Below, piece after piece: positions 31,921-39,845 of a stretch of DNA of 64,000 bases. Positions within the stretch are counted from its first letter, which is position 1; each line of letters starts with the position of its first letter. The position numbers were made by a program, and so were the translations under genes. Source of the DNA: Virgibacillus aidingensis (GTDB taxonomy: Bacteria; Bacillota; Bacilli; Bacillales; Amphibacillaceae); assembly GCF_010994035.1 (NCBI RefSeq), contig NZ_WIXN01000010.1, forward strand, positions 87,096 through 151,095, written 5' to 3'. The notes below the pieces were generated by a model. It searched no databases, was not told the origin of the DNA, and saw only the letters and a list, made by a program, of their open reading frames with translations.

Positions 31921-31977
31921 TGCTATGATTATAACATAACAACACATCTATTTTAACAAAAAACGAACAAATATTCT
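31921..31977 (-). promoter_or_regulatory. uvrBA promoter with LexA/DinR-like box
   Basis: Minus-strand -10 TATAAT (31928-31933), 17-bp spacer and weak -35 TTAAAA. CGAAC-AAAT-ATTCT at 31964-31977 matches 8 of 10 defined positions of the Bacillus SOS box CGAAC-N4-GTTCG. Confidence 0.5.
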
Positions 31978-32040
31978 ATTGATTTCGCTTGGTATTATTT
32001 TACCCTTATTTCTGATGATGGAATCATTGATTACGCACGA

Positions 32041-32069
32041 AAAAACATTAGCGTCCCCCAGGCTAATGC
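32041..32069 (-). terminator. Orphan terminator upstream of uvrB
   Basis: On the minus strand CATTAGC / GCTAATG with a 9-nt loop is followed by TTTTTT. No gene ends here now; the gene it served may have been displaced by the IS21 element and accessory block. The remaining sequence 31978-32240 shows no ORF I would call. Confidence 0.7.
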
Positions 32070-32300
32070 TTTCCAGTTTATTATATATTTACATGTGTTG
32101 ATTGTAAAATAGCTGATTTAGAGGATACAGGACTTCTTAATTACCTACTATAATGGTACAACTTTCTGGTCTTTATCTTATATGCTGCAGCATGGTAAAG
32201 TATAGAAGGTGTGGGGACAATTACAGAAGCAAGTTTAAAGGTGAATGGTGTATTTGGCAAGTAAAAAATGTATGAAATGGCAATTAAAAATGCATGCCAC

Positions 32301-33032
32301 TTACCGCCTCGAATTATTACTGTAATAAAGATTCCTTATAACGAAAACTTTCCCGTTAAAAAGGAGTAGGTGGGAATGATGGATCAGCCGATCAATCACT
32401 GCTTCTGTTAATATTGGATCTCCGAAAACATGATTCCACTGCCCGAATTGAAGGTTAGTAGTAATCACCAGACTTTTATTCTCGTAACACATAGAAATGA
32501 CTTGAAACAATAGCTGCGCACCATCTTTATGAAGAGGAATGTAGCCTAGTTCATCTAATATTAAGAGTTCCAATCTTTCAAGCTGCTTGATCAGCCTAGG
32601 GAGGGAACCATTTTGGTTCGCCTCAATTAGCTTATTTGCTAGAGCTGCCAATGTAAAGAACTTCACTTTGGTGCCATAACTATGTATGGCACTTAAGCCG
32701 ATTAATGTTGCCAAGTATGTTTTCCCTGTACCCACTCCACCATATAAAATCAAATTTTCCTTTTTATGAATGAATTTTCCTTGGAGAATACTATCCCGGT
32801 CAATCCCTTGGGGGATTTGAATATGCTCCCATTGAAAGGGCTGGTCACCTGTCTTTGGCAATTGTGCCTGCTTTAGTAATAAGTTCACTTTTCTTTCTTC
32901 TCTATTCTCTATTTCCCTTTCAAATAACTGAAGAAGATAATCATAATTATTATCCGCTTTAATTTCATGATAATGCTCTCTGATCCAACTCAACTTTAGG
33001 CGCTTTGCGTATGCCTCGATTTGCTCTTTCAT
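32301..33032 (-). CDS. istB: IS21-family helper ATPase IstB
   Basis: A 243-residue DnaA/DnaC-like AAA+ ATPase. Walker A is GGVGTGKTYL, Walker B is LLILDELGYI. It regulates target choice and stimulates the IstA transposase. The frame is intact and of normal length. The start ATG overlaps the istA stop (ATGA), typical for coupled IS21 translation. The TAA stop lies inside the terminal repeat. Confidence 0.93.
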   Translation of the reverse strand: MKEQIEAYAKRLKLSWIREHYHEIKADNNYDYLLQLFEREIENREERKVNLLLKQAQLPKTGDQPFQWEHIQIPQGIDRDSILQGKFIHKKENLILYGGVGTGKTYLATLIGLSAIHSYGTKVKFFTLAALANKLIEANQNGSLPRLIKQLERLELLILDELGYIPLHKDGAQLLFQVISMCYENKSLVITTNLQFGQWNHVFGDPILTEAVIDRLIHHSHLLLFNGKVFVIRNLYYSNNSRR

Positions 33033-34532
33033 CCAGATACACCCCCGCTTTGGAGTAAAGCATCATAATGAGAAAGCCCTCTAGTTGCTGCAGGCATATC
33101 TGGTAGATTAATAGCCGGGTGTATCTCTTTATGTGTATGATCCTGCTTTATGATCGAGTAAAAACAATGCTTGATTTGATCTGTACTTGGATGTCCATGA
33201 GAAGAAGCCATCGTGAGAGCTTCATTGAGTAAAGAAAAGTCGTCATTCTTCAGAAGTTCTCCAAGTAGGCGTAAAACATCCTTCTGTTCTTCTTCTGTGC
33301 AGTTCTTTAAATAGTCCGTCCAAATAGCTGGAAATTGGTTATAGATACTAGAGTACTTGATAGCTCTTGGTCGTTTAGACAATAAATCCAGATAAAGGCT
33401 GCCATATCATGGATTTACGCCTTACGCCGTAGAGTCTGTCGTGTTTGGCAATTACTTCATGATCCTCATTTAAAATGGCAATTTCATTATAAGTAATACG
33501 AACCCTAACATTTTGCTGAGCATACCTTGGAGAAGTAGAATATTGCTTTTTATCTATGGTCACCAAACCGTATTTGTCAGACTTTAATTCTTCGTATCGG
33601 GCGCATTCAAACCCCTTCTCAGGCAACATGATAAAACTATCAAAATCCTCTTCAAATAACTTCGATTGAAGTACCTTTTTATCGTAATGTACGCGGTCGC
33701 GATCGTTTTCTGCCATTTCCCATAATCTTTTATTGAAATGCTCTATATTTATAATCCTATTTTCGGGCAATAAAAAGTTATTTCTTACATACTTAACCAT
33801 TGCTTCTACATGACCTTTTTCATTTCCTTTGCCTGGATTACAGAATTCATACTGAAAGCCAAAATGCAGTACAAAACGTTCAAATGTATCTGTTAGTTCA
33901 CGCTCCCCTTTAGAAAATATTTTGTTTACTGCAGGAGATAAATTATCAAACCGTATCGTCTTCGGAACCCTTCCCATATGTTGAAACATGCGCTGTAATC
34001 CTTCTAGTAAGCATTCTGTGTTTTCCGAAGGAAAAACCTGAAAATAAAAGCTTTACTATGCGGAAAAGACATTACCAGATACGGTAAATCAATTGTTTCT
34101 GAATCATATTTGAATGGGGTCGTCCCAAAGTCAACCTGGGCAGTACCTGGTATAGATTCAAGCGGTAATGCTGCTTCTGTCATTGACTCCTTTAGTTCTT
34201 TCTTTCTCTTCGATACATAATCACGTATCGTACGGTCTGAACCGGTAAAGCTATGGAAATCTCTTAACTGTTCATACATTTTTTTGGCTGTTCGCTGATA
34301 CTTCTTTTTCTTCTTTAGATCCTTCTTTAATCCACTTATCTATGATGGGTTTAACCGGATCCATGACCCGCGCCTTACGCTTTTGTTTTCTCTTTCTTTT
34401 GAACTCTTCCTGATTGGCATATTTACTTACAGTACGGGGGTCAACTTCCATTCTTCTAGCCACATCGGCATAAGTTTCACCTTTTTGATTTACCTCATGT
34501 CTAATATAATCAATTTGTGCCACTGCTAACAT
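33029..34532 (-). pseudogene. istA: IS21-family transposase IstA, interrupted by three single-base indels
   Basis: The gene reads in four segments. The first gives an HTH (YADVARRMEVDPRTVSKYA). The next gives the first catalytic Asp (AQVDFGTTPF), the third gives the second Asp (IRFDNLSPAV) and the Glu region (NEKGHVEAMV), and the last is the C-terminus. Frame changes are explained by an extra base near 34321, a missing base in the A run 34032-34036, and an extra base in 33394-33396. Correcting all three gives 1503 bp, an intact 500-residue IstA. Either decay or sequencing error in short runs could explain it. Confidence 0.88.
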
Positions 34533-34625
34533 CTCCTAAATATCCTCCTGTCGAACGTTGTTGGTCCAACGAGGAGTTTAAAGTTATTTGGGGGAGTTGG
34601 CAAGTGGCGCATTTAATTTTATAAT

Positions 34626-35002
34626 TCCTCCATCAAATTAAAAAAATATTTTCTCAATTTGTTTAATATCTTTTTTGTTGTCCAACGTTTACCTGTAACT
34701 GCTAAACTATAAAAGACCATTTCTGCTAGATAGGAATGGACACTTTTTTTGGGAGGCAGCATCTCTCAAATGCACCGCTGCGGCTGTTCCCCAATAAAAA
34801 TTCGCCTCGTTACGCTATAATCATTTATATTGATTATATAAAATGGGGGAAAGAGAAAAGGTGGAAATTCCAGAAATGTACATGAAAATCAAACAATTAA
34901 AAGAACAAGGATTTAAGATACGACGAATTGCCAGTAAGCTGGGGATTTCAAGGACATTTTGACGTGTGGAAAGAGTTGCTCCACGTTAGCTATTTGCCCT
35001 AT
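34626..35002. other. IS-flanking region with terminator-like hairpin
   Basis: AT-rich sequence with no complete gene. A hairpin at 34715-34750 (GACCATT / AATGGAC followed by TTTTTTT) looks like a plus-strand terminator. A truncated transposase start lies at 34861-34962. Confidence 0.5.
34861..34962 (+). pseudogene. Remnant of a second IS21-type transposase N-terminus
   Basis: A 33-codon frame (GTG start, VEIPEMYMKIKQLKEQG... IASKLGISRTF) after a GGGGGAAAG ribosome site. The text is the N-terminal helix-turn-helix of an IstA-type transposase, different from the intact-length element next door and on the other strand. It stops at a TGA created by a small deletion after ISR; no further transposase follows. 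Confidence 0.55.
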
Positions 35003-35485
35003 TTAAATGTCTCCCCTTGCCTCTTTTATTCTCTCTTCGATTTCTTTTATTGCTTCTTCATAGCTTTCTTCGCCAGCTATTTCTTTTATCTGATTCTTAG
35101 TTGAATTAGAGACTTCATAATTATCGATAATAATTATTTTTCCATCATTAATTATATTACCATTGTCATCAAAAGAAATACTAACATGTGTATCAGAATC
35201 AAACTTAAAATCCGGGTTTAAAGCCTCAGGAATAAAAGATGAAGCCCCTCCTCCTTTAAGTTTAATATAGACGACATAGTATTTATTTTTCTCCCCTCCA
35301 TGTTCTACACCAATTAAGGGAAACGAATCTAAAGTTGACCCTCCTTCCATGGCTGAATCACTTTGTAAGTTAGCAGAGTCATTATTTGGATTTTCACCCA
35401 TGTTCTTTAGGGTAATAAATATACCTGAAGAAAATAAAATTAAAGTAAAAATAGTTATTAAAAACCATTTTCTTTTATTAGGCAA
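35003..35485 (-). CDS. Membrane-anchored protein of the bacteriocin locus, unknown
   Basis: I do not recognise the family. The product (160 residues from TTG 35485, which has an ideal GGAGGTG site; a 171-residue form would start at ATG 35518) has a basic N-terminus, one membrane span (about 8-28), a Ser/Asn-rich linker and an acidic extracytoplasmic domain ending in a helical EEAIKEIEERIKEA segment. It follows the DUF1430 gene with 22 bp or an overlap, so it belongs to the bacteriocin operon. Immunity or export accessory roles are possible but only inferred. Confidence 0.6.
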   Translation of the reverse strand: MPNKRKWFLITIFTLILFSSGIFITLKNMGENPNNDSANLQSDSAMEGGSTLDSFPLIGVEHGGEKNKYYVVYIKLKGGGASSFIPEALNPDFKFDSDTHVSISFDDNGNIINDGKIIIIDNYEVSNSTKNQIKEIAGEESYEEAIKEIEERIKEARGDI

Positions 35486-35507
35486 AACGACACCTCCATT
35501 CTCAGTA

Positions 35508-37652
35508 TTATTTCTCAATTAAAACGTTTTTGATAATGCTATGTTCTTTTATTAATAAAAGAACAGTTATAAATATAAAGTCTAGTAACAATAGCCCTAG
35601 TGTTACAATAGTAAGCAATAGCATATCGCTTGAAAAAGAGAAGCAAATCATAATTGATAAATACCAGAATGCAATTAAGAATAAATAAACGTGGATATGT
35701 TTTTCAAAAAAGTTATACCCAAATATCCATTGTAAAGCAAGTAATTGTTTGTTCATTTCAATATAAAACATTGCCGAGAAAAATAATAAAAGTATTGCTA
35801 ACAACATAAATAAAATAGAATAGGAGATAATTATTTGAAATATATTTTGGTTAGTTTCTATTTTTTGTTCTACAATAGCATAAGCTACAGATACCGGTTC
35901 CCAAATATTATCAAAATTATACTTATTTAAAATTGTTATTGTTTTCTCGAAAGGCGTATCGGCACTACTATTTTTTGTATAGTATCCATACCCTTTCGAC
36001 ATTGCAGTTGCCATTATGAACGGGTCGAACTTTGCATTTACAATAACTGCAATTGGATCAGTTATTTCATAATCATTTTCTTTCGAAAAATTTGTAGAAA
36101 AAGAAAAGTAAGACTGATTATCTTGCACATATACAAGATTAACCCCCAAATTTTCATTATTAGCAACAGATAAGATACCCTTATAATCGTTCTTTAAAGT
36201 CGATACGATATCTTCTTGAAATTTAGTATATTTATCCGGAACTAAAACTGTAATTTCTTTATTAGTTGATTCTGGAACTTCTACCCTTTTATTATTAACA
36301 TCATATATAGGATTTAGAAGTAGGTAATTTCCGTTAATCTCAACTTTCTTGCCTTCCATACCCCACGGATTACTATTTAGATCTTCATTCCCCTCATGGT
36401 TTATGTAGTATAGAGATGGTGAAATATAAAAAGCCCCAAGGGATTCTAGTTCACTAAACAGTTGTATAAATTTATCTTGTTTCTCTTTATTATTATTTAG
36501 ATCAAGCAAATCAGACTGAGAGATAACTCCTAAATACGAATAATCTTTTAATATTTCCCATTTTTCTTGTTGCTCAGTTGTACTCTTTAATTCTTGATAA
36601 ACACTAACAGCTTGTTGCAAACCAAGAATTAGGAAAACTGTTAATATTAGTCGAACAGATAAATTAACGAAAAACAGTAATTTTACTGGCCTTTTATTTT
36701 TGATCATTTGTGAAATATTAATTTGTTTAGTTCCTAACCAAGTTAGAAGGATAATTATGATGGATACAATCAAGGTAAAAATAATTTGATTAGACCAATA
36801 TAATATAAATGAGAAAAACTGTTGAAATTGATTATAAAAATATAGGTATATAATAAGCCCAACTGTGGTAACAACTAATGCATTTAGAATTAAAGCGATA
36901 TATCTCCGCAATAAATAGACTCCTATATTTAAAGAATTATCACCGTGCATATATCGAATTGCTATCGTTTTATATTCTTTCACTATATCGTAAAACATTG
37001 CCAAGGTTATCAGCAGACACAATACAACTATTACAATATATATCATATCCTGATAAGGATATTCTGTAAATATAGATGGAGACTGTTCTTTTGATATATT
37101 TAATGAAAAACCATTCTTAGCCGCTATATCCCTAAAATTCTCTGCCTTTTCTTTGTCATCAATAGTATATATTCCTTTTATATCTTTTATTTGCTCTGCA
37201 GCGATCATAGGACGAATTTCTATTGGATCAAAGCTATGGAAAATCTCTAACTGTCCTACCTGATTATCACTATTTGTTTGTTTTGTCGATAAAAAATCAG
37301 CTTTATCACTATCTTGTCTTAAGTAACTACCTTTTTTTAAGCTCATTTCTTGAAAATATAATTCAGGGTCATATAAGGATACATAATATACTATTTTATC
37401 TTCATTATCATCATTTTTTTCATATGATATTCTTTGTAAGTTTACCTCTGCTGCCATTGATACCTTGATTAATAAATTATAGTTTTCTGCTCTATCTAAA
37501 TTCTCATTTTCTTGTTCAATATCTATATTCCAAAGATTAGAGTTATTATGATAATTAAATGATTGGAATTGTGAAAACTCAAACTGTTTAATGGATAAAA
37601 AGCTTACAATTACGAAGTTAATTATCAATAAGAGGTATATTAGTTTTTTCAT
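35508..37652 (-). CDS. Bacteriocin-associated integral membrane protein (DUF1430, lactococcin-972 group)
   Basis: A 714-residue membrane protein with an N-terminal span (about 4-22), a large extracytoplasmic domain, a cluster of spans around residues 200-340, a second soluble domain, and a final cluster of spans (about 610-710). This FtsX/MacB-like architecture is that of the DUF1430 permease paired with an ATPase in lactococcin-972 loci, where it is thought to provide immunity or export. ATG follows AAGGTGA. The coding sequence is strikingly AT-rich, unlike the flanking core genes, which suggests horizontal origin. Confidence 0.8.
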   Translation of the reverse strand: MKKLIYLLLIINFVIVSFLSIKQFEFSQFQSFNYHNNSNLWNIDIEQENENLDRAENYNLLIKVSMAAEVNLQRISYEKNDDNEDKIVYYVSLYDPELYFQEMSLKKGSYLRQDSDKADFLSTKQTNSDNQVGQLEIFHSFDPIEIRPMIAAEQIKDIKGIYTIDDKEKAENFRDIAAKNGFSLNISKEQSPSIFTEYPYQDMIYIVIVVLCLLITLAMFYDIVKEYKTIAIRYMHGDNSLNIGVYLLRRYIALILNALVVTTVGLIIYLYFYNQFQQFFSFILYWSNQIIFTLIVSIIIILLTWLGTKQINISQMIKNKRPVKLLFFVNLSVRLILTVFLILGLQQAVSVYQELKSTTEQQEKWEILKDYSYLGVISQSDLLDLNNNKEKQDKFIQLFSELESLGAFYISPSLYYINHEGNEDLNSNPWGMEGKKVEINGNYLLLNPIYDVNNKRVEVPESTNKEITVLVPDKYTKFQEDIVSTLKNDYKGILSVANNENLGVNLVYVQDNQSYFSFSTNFSKENDYEITDPIAVIVNAKFDPFIMATAMSKGYGYYTKNSSADTPFEKTITILNKYNFDNIWEPVSVAYAIVEQKIETNQNIFQIIISYSILFMLLAILLLFFSAMFYIEMNKQLLALQWIFGYNFFEKHIHVYLFLIAFWYLSIMICFSFSSDMLLLTIVTLGLLLLDFIFITVLLLIKEHSIIKNVLIEK

Positions 37653-37664
37653 TTTTTATTCACC

Positions 37665-38291
37665 TTAATCAAGTTCTATAACTTTTGAAAAGTGAGGGGA
37701 CAAATCTTCATCATGAGTGACTATAATAATTGTCTTACCTTTTTCATGTAATTTCTTGAAAAGCGCTATTATGGTATTTCGATTTTCAATATCGAGTGAA
37801 CCTGTTGGTTCATCGGCTAAAATTAGATCGGGGTCCTTTAGCAACAATCTAGCAATTGCAATACGCTGCTGCTCTCCTCCACTTAATGTATGTATTTTTT
37901 CTCGCTCATGCTTTTCAAGACCCACTTCATTTAATACTTTTTTTATCTTCACCTTTTTCTGATTCTTATTTATCCTCTTATGTTTAAGTGCAAGTTCTAG
38001 ATTATCTTTGACCGTTGCATTATCAATTAAAGCATAATTTTGAAAAATAAAGCCCAAATGATGTCTTAGTAAATATATTTTATCTTTTTTTTTGATGATA
38101 CTTTTCCCCATTATTTTTATGATTCCAGAATCTGGTTTTTCTAATGTTCCAATCATATTTAACAGAGTGGATTTACCTTTGCCACTTTTTCCGATAATAC
38201 CAACATATTCCCCAGAATGTATATTTAAATTAAAATTCTCAAATATAATTTTATTATTGAATTTTTTTTTCATATCTTGTATTTCAATCAT
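37665..38291 (-). CDS. ABC transporter ATP-binding protein of bacteriocin export/immunity
   Basis: A 208-residue ABC ATPase of the LolD/MacB type. Walker A is GKSGKGKST (about 36-44), signature LSGGEQQR, Walker B LILADEPTGSLD, H-loop VTHDED. It forms the energy module for the DUF1430 membrane protein that starts 12 bp downstream. In lactococcin-972 loci this ATPase is a constant component. ATG follows AAGGAG. Base composition is AT-rich as in the whole locus. Confidence 0.88.
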   Translation of the reverse strand: MIEIQDMKKKFNNKIIFENFNLNIHSGEYVGIIGKSGKGKSTLLNMIGTLEKPDSGIIKIMGKSIIKKKDKIYLLRHHLGFIFQNYALIDNATVKDNLELALKHKRINKNQKKVKIKKVLNEVGLEKHEREKIHTLSGGEQQRIAIARLLLKDPDLILADEPTGSLDIENRNTIIALFKKLHEKGKTIIIVTHDEDLSPHFSKVIELD

Positions 38292-38313
38292 AATCTTGCT
38301 CCTTAAATATTAG

Positions 38314-38344
38314 CGGGGAATTCATATAACAATATAAATCCCCC
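38314..38344 (-). promoter_or_regulatory. Intercistronic hairpin between bacteriocin and ABC genes
   Basis: GGGGATTTATAT and ATATGAATTCCCC (minus strand) pair imperfectly around a short loop, with no following T run. It may stabilise the bacteriocin mRNA or reduce read-through into the exporter genes. Confidence 0.5.
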
Positions 38345-38401
38345 AATTCTAACATTAATTTAATAAAATTCTTCTGAACTGAGTATATCAGTTAACCTAC
38401 A

Positions 38402-38683
38402 TTAAAGATCAAACTTATTGTAACTAACTCTGTATGGACTTGTATAATCTACATATAATTTTGCCCAGTATCTAGGTTGTGCGACTCCAGAATACCATGT
38501 TGTACCACTTTTTGTGATAGTTACATAATGTCTGAAACTGTTATGAAGGTATTCGTTATAGTCTTGCATAGTTGATTTGTTATATCCATAATTCCATGTT
38601 GATGCGGCAGAGGCAGCAATTGGCATTACAGCTCCTATTGCTACCATTGTTGCTAACACAAATGCAATAGTTTTCTTTTTCAT
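38402..38683 (-). CDS. Lactococcin 972 family bacteriocin precursor
   Basis: A 93-residue precursor with a Sec signal peptide (KKK start, hydrophobic core, AXA site; cleavage after about residue 26) and a mature part of about 66-67 residues, the size of lactococcin 972. Mature features match the family: STWNYGYN near the N-terminus, RHYVTITKSG, and RYWAKLYVDYTSPYRVSY with Trp-Ala-Lys. No cysteines or modification enzymes are present. The family binds lipid II and blocks septum formation, mostly in lactococci. The ABC ATPase and DUF1430 genes follow. ATG has a perfect GGAGGTG site. Confidence 0.85.
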   Translation of the reverse strand: MKKKTIAFVLATMVAIGAVMPIAASAASTWNYGYNKSTMQDYNEYLHNSFRHYVTITKSGTTWYSGVAQPRYWAKLYVDYTSPYRVSYNKFDL

Positions 38684-39571
38684 ATAAACACCTCCTTGTA
38701 TTTTAGACTTAAGTAAAATTTAGTTAGGAGTTAAATACTAGGCTCTATTCAACTATCCATCCATCTATTAGCTTCCCTCCCTTAATATTTTGGTGTTTAT
38801 CTTAGTTGAAACTTATCTTAATTATTGAGTCTAACAAAATGCATTGATCTAAGTGTGTACTTTTACATTACTTTGAATCTAATTAGTTATACCTACCCAA
38901 ATATACCATTTTTTAGTTTGGTTACTACTTTCCTCCTACCATTTACAGGTTTCGGTACAGGGCTGCCTTATGGAAGGAATATGTTTAATGAGTATTGTCA
39001 TTACCAATATTGGTTATTTCACAGTAATAGTTGTTAGTATCATGAAGATCATATGTAAACTCTCACTTTGCTTGGATTGTAAGTAAATATCATACAAGTT
39101 TACTCAATGTATATCCATAGTCATTTTTTCATAGGGAGTATAAAACCTATGAACATTGCTATTACTAATAAAGTAACTTTCGATATATTCACCACCATTT
39201 TTATTACGTACTGTAATTTCTATAGAAACGCATCTTCCCAAACAAAATATTTAAATCTGAAGTTAAAATTAGTTAAGAATCTCACTAATTGCAACAGATA
39301 ATATTAAACCCTAACGCTATTTATATCATTTGTTGAAAACTCATACTTAGACTTTGTTATACAAATATTTCCGGATAACCATTACAAATAGTCATTGCTA
39401 GTCAAACATGAAAAATATCAAAGGCGATCTTATCTAAACTTTTTACAAGGAGCATATTTTTTTAAAATCCCAATTCTCAATTGCGAAAAACACCAAAAGA
39501 GAAGCATTGAAAAATAATAGGTAAAAGAACAATGATAATCCTCTTCATTTTCAATTTATTTTTCAAATTTA
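38684..39571. other. AT-rich region between bacteriocin and peptide genes
   Basis: About 890 bp. Near the bacteriocin it holds its promoter, poorly resolved, and a direct repeat TAAGATAA at 38797-38804 and 38813-38820 (minus-strand reading). Two short plus-strand frames, 38988-39086 and 39149-39301, begin with similar codons (M-S/N-I-x-I-T-N) but cannot be called genes. Otherwise nothing is evident. Confidence 0.5.
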
Positions 39572-39727
39572 CTAATATTCCCCCTCAATCAGATCATCTT
39601 CCGGGGAGTTTATTATAGTCATTGCATTAAGTTGCTGTTCTCCTTCATTATGATCTTGAGCATTTGAATAAAGATAAAAATTGGAAGAAATCACTACAAT
39701 TAAGAAAAATTGTAATATTTTTTTCAT
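39572..39727 (-). CDS. PapR-like secreted signalling peptide precursor (51 aa)
   Basis: A 51-codon gene beginning MKKILQFFLIVVISS, with a basic start and hydrophobic signal sequence to about residue 20, then an acidic, Asn/Gln-rich tail ending DDLIEGEY. It has a GGGGG ribosome site. B. cereus PapR (48 aa) has the same plan and ends SDLPFEF; the shared Asp-Leu and final Glu-aromatic pair support homology or convergence. PapR is exported, trimmed to a C-terminal heptapeptide, re-imported by an oligopeptide permease and bound by PlcR. Here the partner regulator is divergent, 118 bp away, with a PlcR box between. The mature peptide end is inferred. Confidence 0.75.
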   Translation of the reverse strand: MKKILQFFLIVVISSNFYLYSNAQDHNEGEQQLNAMTIINSPEDDLIEGEY

Positions 39728-39778
39728 GTTTAACCCCCATTTCTATATTTATTTGATAAAATAGTCTTATTAATATAA

Positions 39779-39807
39779 ATTATAGCAACCTTATTGAACT
39801 TTTTATA
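39779..39807 (-). promoter_or_regulatory. Promoter of the PapR-like peptide gene
   Basis: Minus-strand perfect -10 TATAAT (39779-39784), 17-bp spacer, and a poor -35 TATAAA (39802-39807) directly abutting the PlcR box. A predicted start near 39772 gives a 45-nt leader. The weak -35 next to the box suggests activator dependence. Confidence 0.7.
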
Positions 39808-39823
39808 TATGCAATTTTGCATA
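39808..39823. promoter_or_regulatory. Exact PlcR box
   Basis: TATGCAATTTTGCATA matches the published PlcR consensus TATGNAN4TNCATA at every defined position and is a perfect 7-bp palindrome with 2-bp centre. It lies 22 bp before the regulator's ATG and directly upstream of the peptide promoter's -35. Confidence 0.85.
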
Positions 39824-39845
39824 GATATTAAAGGGAGATGTTATT

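Larger units (their letters stand above)
32250..34625 (-). mobile_element. IS21-family insertion sequence (istA defective)
   Basis: Contains istB and a frameshifted istA in the usual istA-istB order with ATGA overlap. Ends are approximate. The left end (32291-32308) and right end (34592-34611, reverse complement) share AAATGC-(AT)-GCCACTT-CC, an imperfect inverted repeat. The left end also carries two direct subterminal repeats, 32254-32274 and 32277-32296, beginning TTGGCAA/ATGGCAA with 23-bp period, as expected of IS21 multiple terminal repeats. No convincing target duplication was found. Confidence 0.85.

Noticed and set aside
32277..34618. Target-site duplication of the IS21 element
   Set aside because: Only a 3-bp GCA match is found at one choice of ends; the true ends are uncertain, so no duplication is claimed.
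38825..39037. 70-aa plus-strand ORF
   Set aside because: No ribosome site at its ATG, odd Tyr/Phe/Leu-rich composition typical of random AT-rich frames, and no resemblance to a family.
39118..39133. Degenerate PlcR box (TAGTCATTTTTTCATA)
   Set aside because: Two of four bases in the left half-site core are wrong (TAGT for TATG) and it lies over 430 bp from the bacteriocin start; chance is likely in such AT-rich sequence.
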